Source: an uncultured Rhodospirillaceae bacterium
GTDB taxonomy: Bacteria > Pseudomonadota > Alphaproteobacteria > Rhodospirillales > Magnetospirillaceae
Assembly (NCBI GenBank): GCA_937887565.1
Contig: CALABS010000023.1
Coordinates: 1-13,764, forward strand
Direction: 5' to 3'
Length of the DNA stretch: 13,764 bases
Shown here: piece after piece, positions 12,019 to 13,764 of the stretch
Position numbering within the stretch: position 1 is the first letter of the stretch
How the letters are laid out: each line of letters starts with the position of its first letter
Translations under genes and position numbers: made by a program
The notes under the pieces: model-generated
Told to the model about the DNA's origin: nothing
The model's database searches: none
What the model saw: only the letters and a program-made list of their open reading frames with translations

Positions 12019-13650
12019 ATGGAACGCGAATCGATGGAATTCGACGTGGTGGTGGTCGGCGCCGGCCCCTCGGGCCTGTCCGCCGCCATCCGCCTCAAGC
12101 AACTGGCCGCCGAGAAGGGTGATGAACTGGCGGTGTGCGTGCTGGAAAAGGGCTCGGAGGTCGGCGCCCACATCCTGTCGGGCGCCGTCATCGAACCCCG
12201 CGCGCTGGCCGAGCTGTTCCCCGACTGGCGGCAGATGGGCGCGCCGCTGCTGACCCCGGCCACCGATGATTCCTTCCTGTTCCTGACCGAGACGGCGTCC
12301 TTCGCCCTGCCCACCCCGCCGCAGATGCACAATCACGGCAACTACGTGGCCTCGCTGGGCAATCTGTGCCGCTGGCTGGGCGCCAAGGCCGAGGAACTGG
12401 GGGTCGAGGTGTTCGCCGGCTTCGCCGCCGCCGAGGTCCTTTACAACGACGATGGCTCGGTCAAGGGCGTCGCCACCGGCGACATGGGCATCGGCAAGGA
12501 CGGCGAGCCGACCGCCAACTTCACCCCCGGCGTCGAGTTGCACGCGCGCCAGACCGTCTTCGCCGAGGGCTGCCGGGGCTCGCTGACCAAGACCCTGTTC
12601 GAGCGCTTCGGCCTGCGCCGGGACTGCGACCCGCAGACCTATGGCATCGGCATCAAGGAGCTGTGGGAGGTCGACCCCGCCAAGCACAAGCCGGGCACCG
12701 TCGTCCACACCATCGGCTGGCCGCTGGATTCCCAGACCTATGGCGGCTCGTTCCTCTATCATCTGGAGGACAACCAGGTGGCGGTGGGCTTCGTGGTCGG
12801 GCTCGACTACGCCAATCCCCACCTGTCCCCCTTCGACGAGTTCCAGCGTTTCAAGACCCACCCCAGGATCCGCCCGGTGCTCGAGGGCGGCCGCCGCGTC
12901 GCCTATGGCGCCCGCGCACTGTCCGAGGGCGGGCTGCAGTCGGTCCCCAAGCTGACCTTCCCGGGCGGCGTGCTGGTGGGCGACACCGCCGGGTTCCTGA
13001 ACGTGCCCAAGATCAAGGGCACCCACACCGCCATGAAGTCGGGCATGATCGCCGCCGAATCGGTATTCGAGGCGCTGGCCTCGGGTGCGGGTGCCGAGGT
13101 GGCCGCCTATCCCGAACGCCTGAGGGCGTCGTGGCTGTGGAGCGAACTCCACGCCGTGCGCAACATCCGTCCGTCCTTCACCAAGGGCCTGTGGGCGGGC
13201 ATCGCCTATTCGGCGCTCGACACCTACCTCTTCCGAGGCAAGGCGCCGTGGACCTTCCGCCACCACGCCGACCACACCCAGCTGCGCAAGGCGTCGGACT
13301 GCCCGAAAATCGCCTATCCTAAACCCGATGGTAAGGTGAGCTTCGATAAGCTGTCGTCGGTGTTCATCTCGAACACCAACCACGAGGAGGACCAGCCGCC
13401 GCATCTGACGCTGAAGGACCCCGGGGTGCCGGTGGCGGTCAATCTGGCGCTGTACGATGCGCCGGAGCAGCGCTATTGTCCGGCCGGCGTCTACGAAATC
13501 GTGCGCGACGACGACGGAAGCAATCCGCGCCTCCAGATCAACGCGCAGAACTGTGTCCACTGCAAGACCTGCGACATCAAGGACCCGACCCAGAACATCG
13601 ACTGGGTGGTCCCCGAGGGCGGCGGCGGACCGAACTATCCCAACATGTGA
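12019..13650 (+). CDS. Electron transfer flavoprotein-ubiquinone oxidoreductase (ETF-QO)
   Basis: Passes electrons from reduced ETF, fed by acyl-CoA and other dehydrogenases, to ubiquinone at the inner membrane. The 543-residue length is normal for the family. The FAD dinucleotide fold is VVVVGAGPSGLSAA (G14, G16, G19), followed by EKGSEVGAHILSGAV. The central quinone-binding and FAD regions include IGWPLDSQTYGGSFLYHLED and GVLVGDTAGFLNVPKIKGTH. The C-terminal ferredoxin-like domain gives four cluster cysteines, C487, C512, C515 and C518 (YCPAGVYE; NCVHCKTCDIKDP), as in the mitochondrial enzyme. ATG 12019 gives the usual MERESMEFDVV beginning; GTG 12007 and ATG 12034 are in frame but less typical. 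ETF subunit genes are not in the window. The last codons are part of an inverted repeat and of a direct repeat that recurs after the stop. Confidence 0.97.
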   Translation: MERESMEFDVVVVGAGPSGLSAAIRLKQLAAEKGDELAVCVLEKGSEVGAHILSGAVIEPRALAELFPDWRQMGAPLLTPATDDSFLFLTETASFALPTPPQMHNHGNYVASLGNLCRWLGAKAEELGVEVFAGFAAAEVLYNDDGSVKGVATGDMGIGKDGEPTANFTPGVELHARQTVFAEGCRGSLTKTLFERFGLRRDCDPQTYGIGIKELWEVDPAKHKPGTVVHTIGWPLDSQTYGGSFLYHLEDNQVAVGFVVGLDYANPHLSPFDEFQRFKTHPRIRPVLEGGRRVAYGARALSEGGLQSVPKLTFPGGVLVGDTAGFLNVPKIKGTHTAMKSGMIAAESVFEALASGAGAEVAAYPERLRASWLWSELHAVRNIRPSFTKGLWAGIAYSALDTYLFRGKAPWTFRHHADHTQLRKASDCPKIAYPKPDGKVSFDKLSSVFISNTNHEEDQPPHLTLKDPGVPVAVNLALYDAPEQRYCPAGVYEIVRDDDGSNPRLQINAQNCVHCKTCDIKDPTQNIDWVVPEGGGGPNYPNM

Positions 13651-13671
13651 GGGTTGCGGCCGCCGCCCTCG
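13614..13671 (+). other. 12-bp inverted repeat flanking the ETF-QO stop codon
   Basis: CGAGGGCGGCGG (13614-13625, inside the coding region) is the perfect reverse complement of CCGCCGCCCTCG (13660-13671), with a 34-nt loop that contains the stop codon. It could fold in the mRNA 3' end. The coding arm encodes a Gly run, so part of the match may come from simple G/C composition. Confidence 0.7.
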
Positions 13672-13764
13672 CGTTGTGAGATGACCGGGCCGGCGACGGC
13701 CGGCCCAAGGGGCGGCGGCGGACCGAACTATCCCAACATGTGAGGGTTGCGGCCGCCGCCCTCG
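13617..13764 (+). repeat. Exact 55-bp direct repeat with 93-bp period, running to the window edge
   Basis: Bases 13617-13671 recur without a change at 13710-13764, offset by 93. The unit covers the last ten codons of ETF-QO (GGGGPNYPNM), its TGA stop and the following G+C-rich stretch. The second copy ends exactly at the last base of the window, so a longer array cannot be excluded. Confidence 0.97.
13687..13706 (+). terminator. Strong GC hairpin after the ETF-QO gene
   Basis: GGGCCGGC (13687-13694) and GCCGGCCC (13699-13706) form a perfect 8-bp stem around a GACG loop, 37 nt after the stop codon. No T-run follows on either strand, so it is either a U-tract-free terminator, common in G+C-rich genomes, or a 3'-end stabiliser. 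It lies in the spacer between the two 55-bp repeats. Confidence 0.5.

Noticed and set aside
11584..13560. 658-codon open frame on the minus strand opposite ETF-QO
   Set aside because: It is the antisense shadow of a well-recognised gene in G+C-rich DNA. The composition is low-complexity (Gly, Ala, Arg, His rich) and no domain is visible.

Overview
The window is about 66% G+C by eye and carries the strong third-position G/C bias of an Alphaproteobacterium. The protein styles (an ETF-quinone oxidoreductase beginning MERESMEFDVV, the alphaproteobacterial type of uracil-DNA glycosylase, a DUF2189 membrane protein and dense two-component signalling genes) suggest a Rhodospirillales or Magnetospirillum-like organism. 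The genus is inference. Thirteen protein genes are supported. I see no tRNA, rRNA, CRISPR array or insertion sequence.

Layout: (a) 1-2135, plus strand: the 3' part of metH, then a DUF2189 membrane protein whose stop codon overlaps the stop of the convergent arfB. (b) 2132-7293, minus strand, read from high to low coordinates: a periplasmic solute-binding protein with its own sigma70-like promoter, a membrane sensor histidine kinase, a single-domain response regulator, a REC-PAS-histidine kinase, a small thioredoxin-like [2Fe-2S] ferredoxin and the ribosome-rescue hydrolase arfB. The last five are tightly packed: one 35-nt overlap, one 62-nt gap and two four-base GTGA stop/start overlaps. They are probably one transcription unit. 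(c) 7294-7623: a divergent, unusually A+T-rich intergenic region with a candidate promoter on each strand. (d) 7624-9068, plus strand: an AfsA-type (A-factor biosynthesis) hotdog protein translationally coupled (TGATG) to a HAD-IB phosphatase. (e) 9098-9128: a hairpin between convergent genes. (f) 9164-11887, minus strand: a soluble lytic transglycosylase and, upstream of it, a family-4-like uracil-DNA glycosylase. (g) 12019-13650, plus strand: ETF-ubiquinone oxidoreductase, followed by a hairpin and an exact 55-bp direct repeat of its own 3' end that runs to the window edge.

The part most worth following up is the two-gene AfsA-like/HAD phosphatase unit. In Streptomyces, AfsA joins a beta-ketoacyl chain to dihydroxyacetone phosphate and a phosphatase later removes the phosphate to give a gamma-butyrolactone signal. 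The same two activities appear here side by side in a Gram-negative genome, next to a solute-binding protein and a two-kinase signalling cluster. A link between these sets is speculation. Other points are a uracil-DNA glycosylase that lacks three of the four cluster cysteines of its family, a ferredoxin whose N-terminus is made of a 15-bp tandem repeat, and the repeat at the ETF-QO 3' end.
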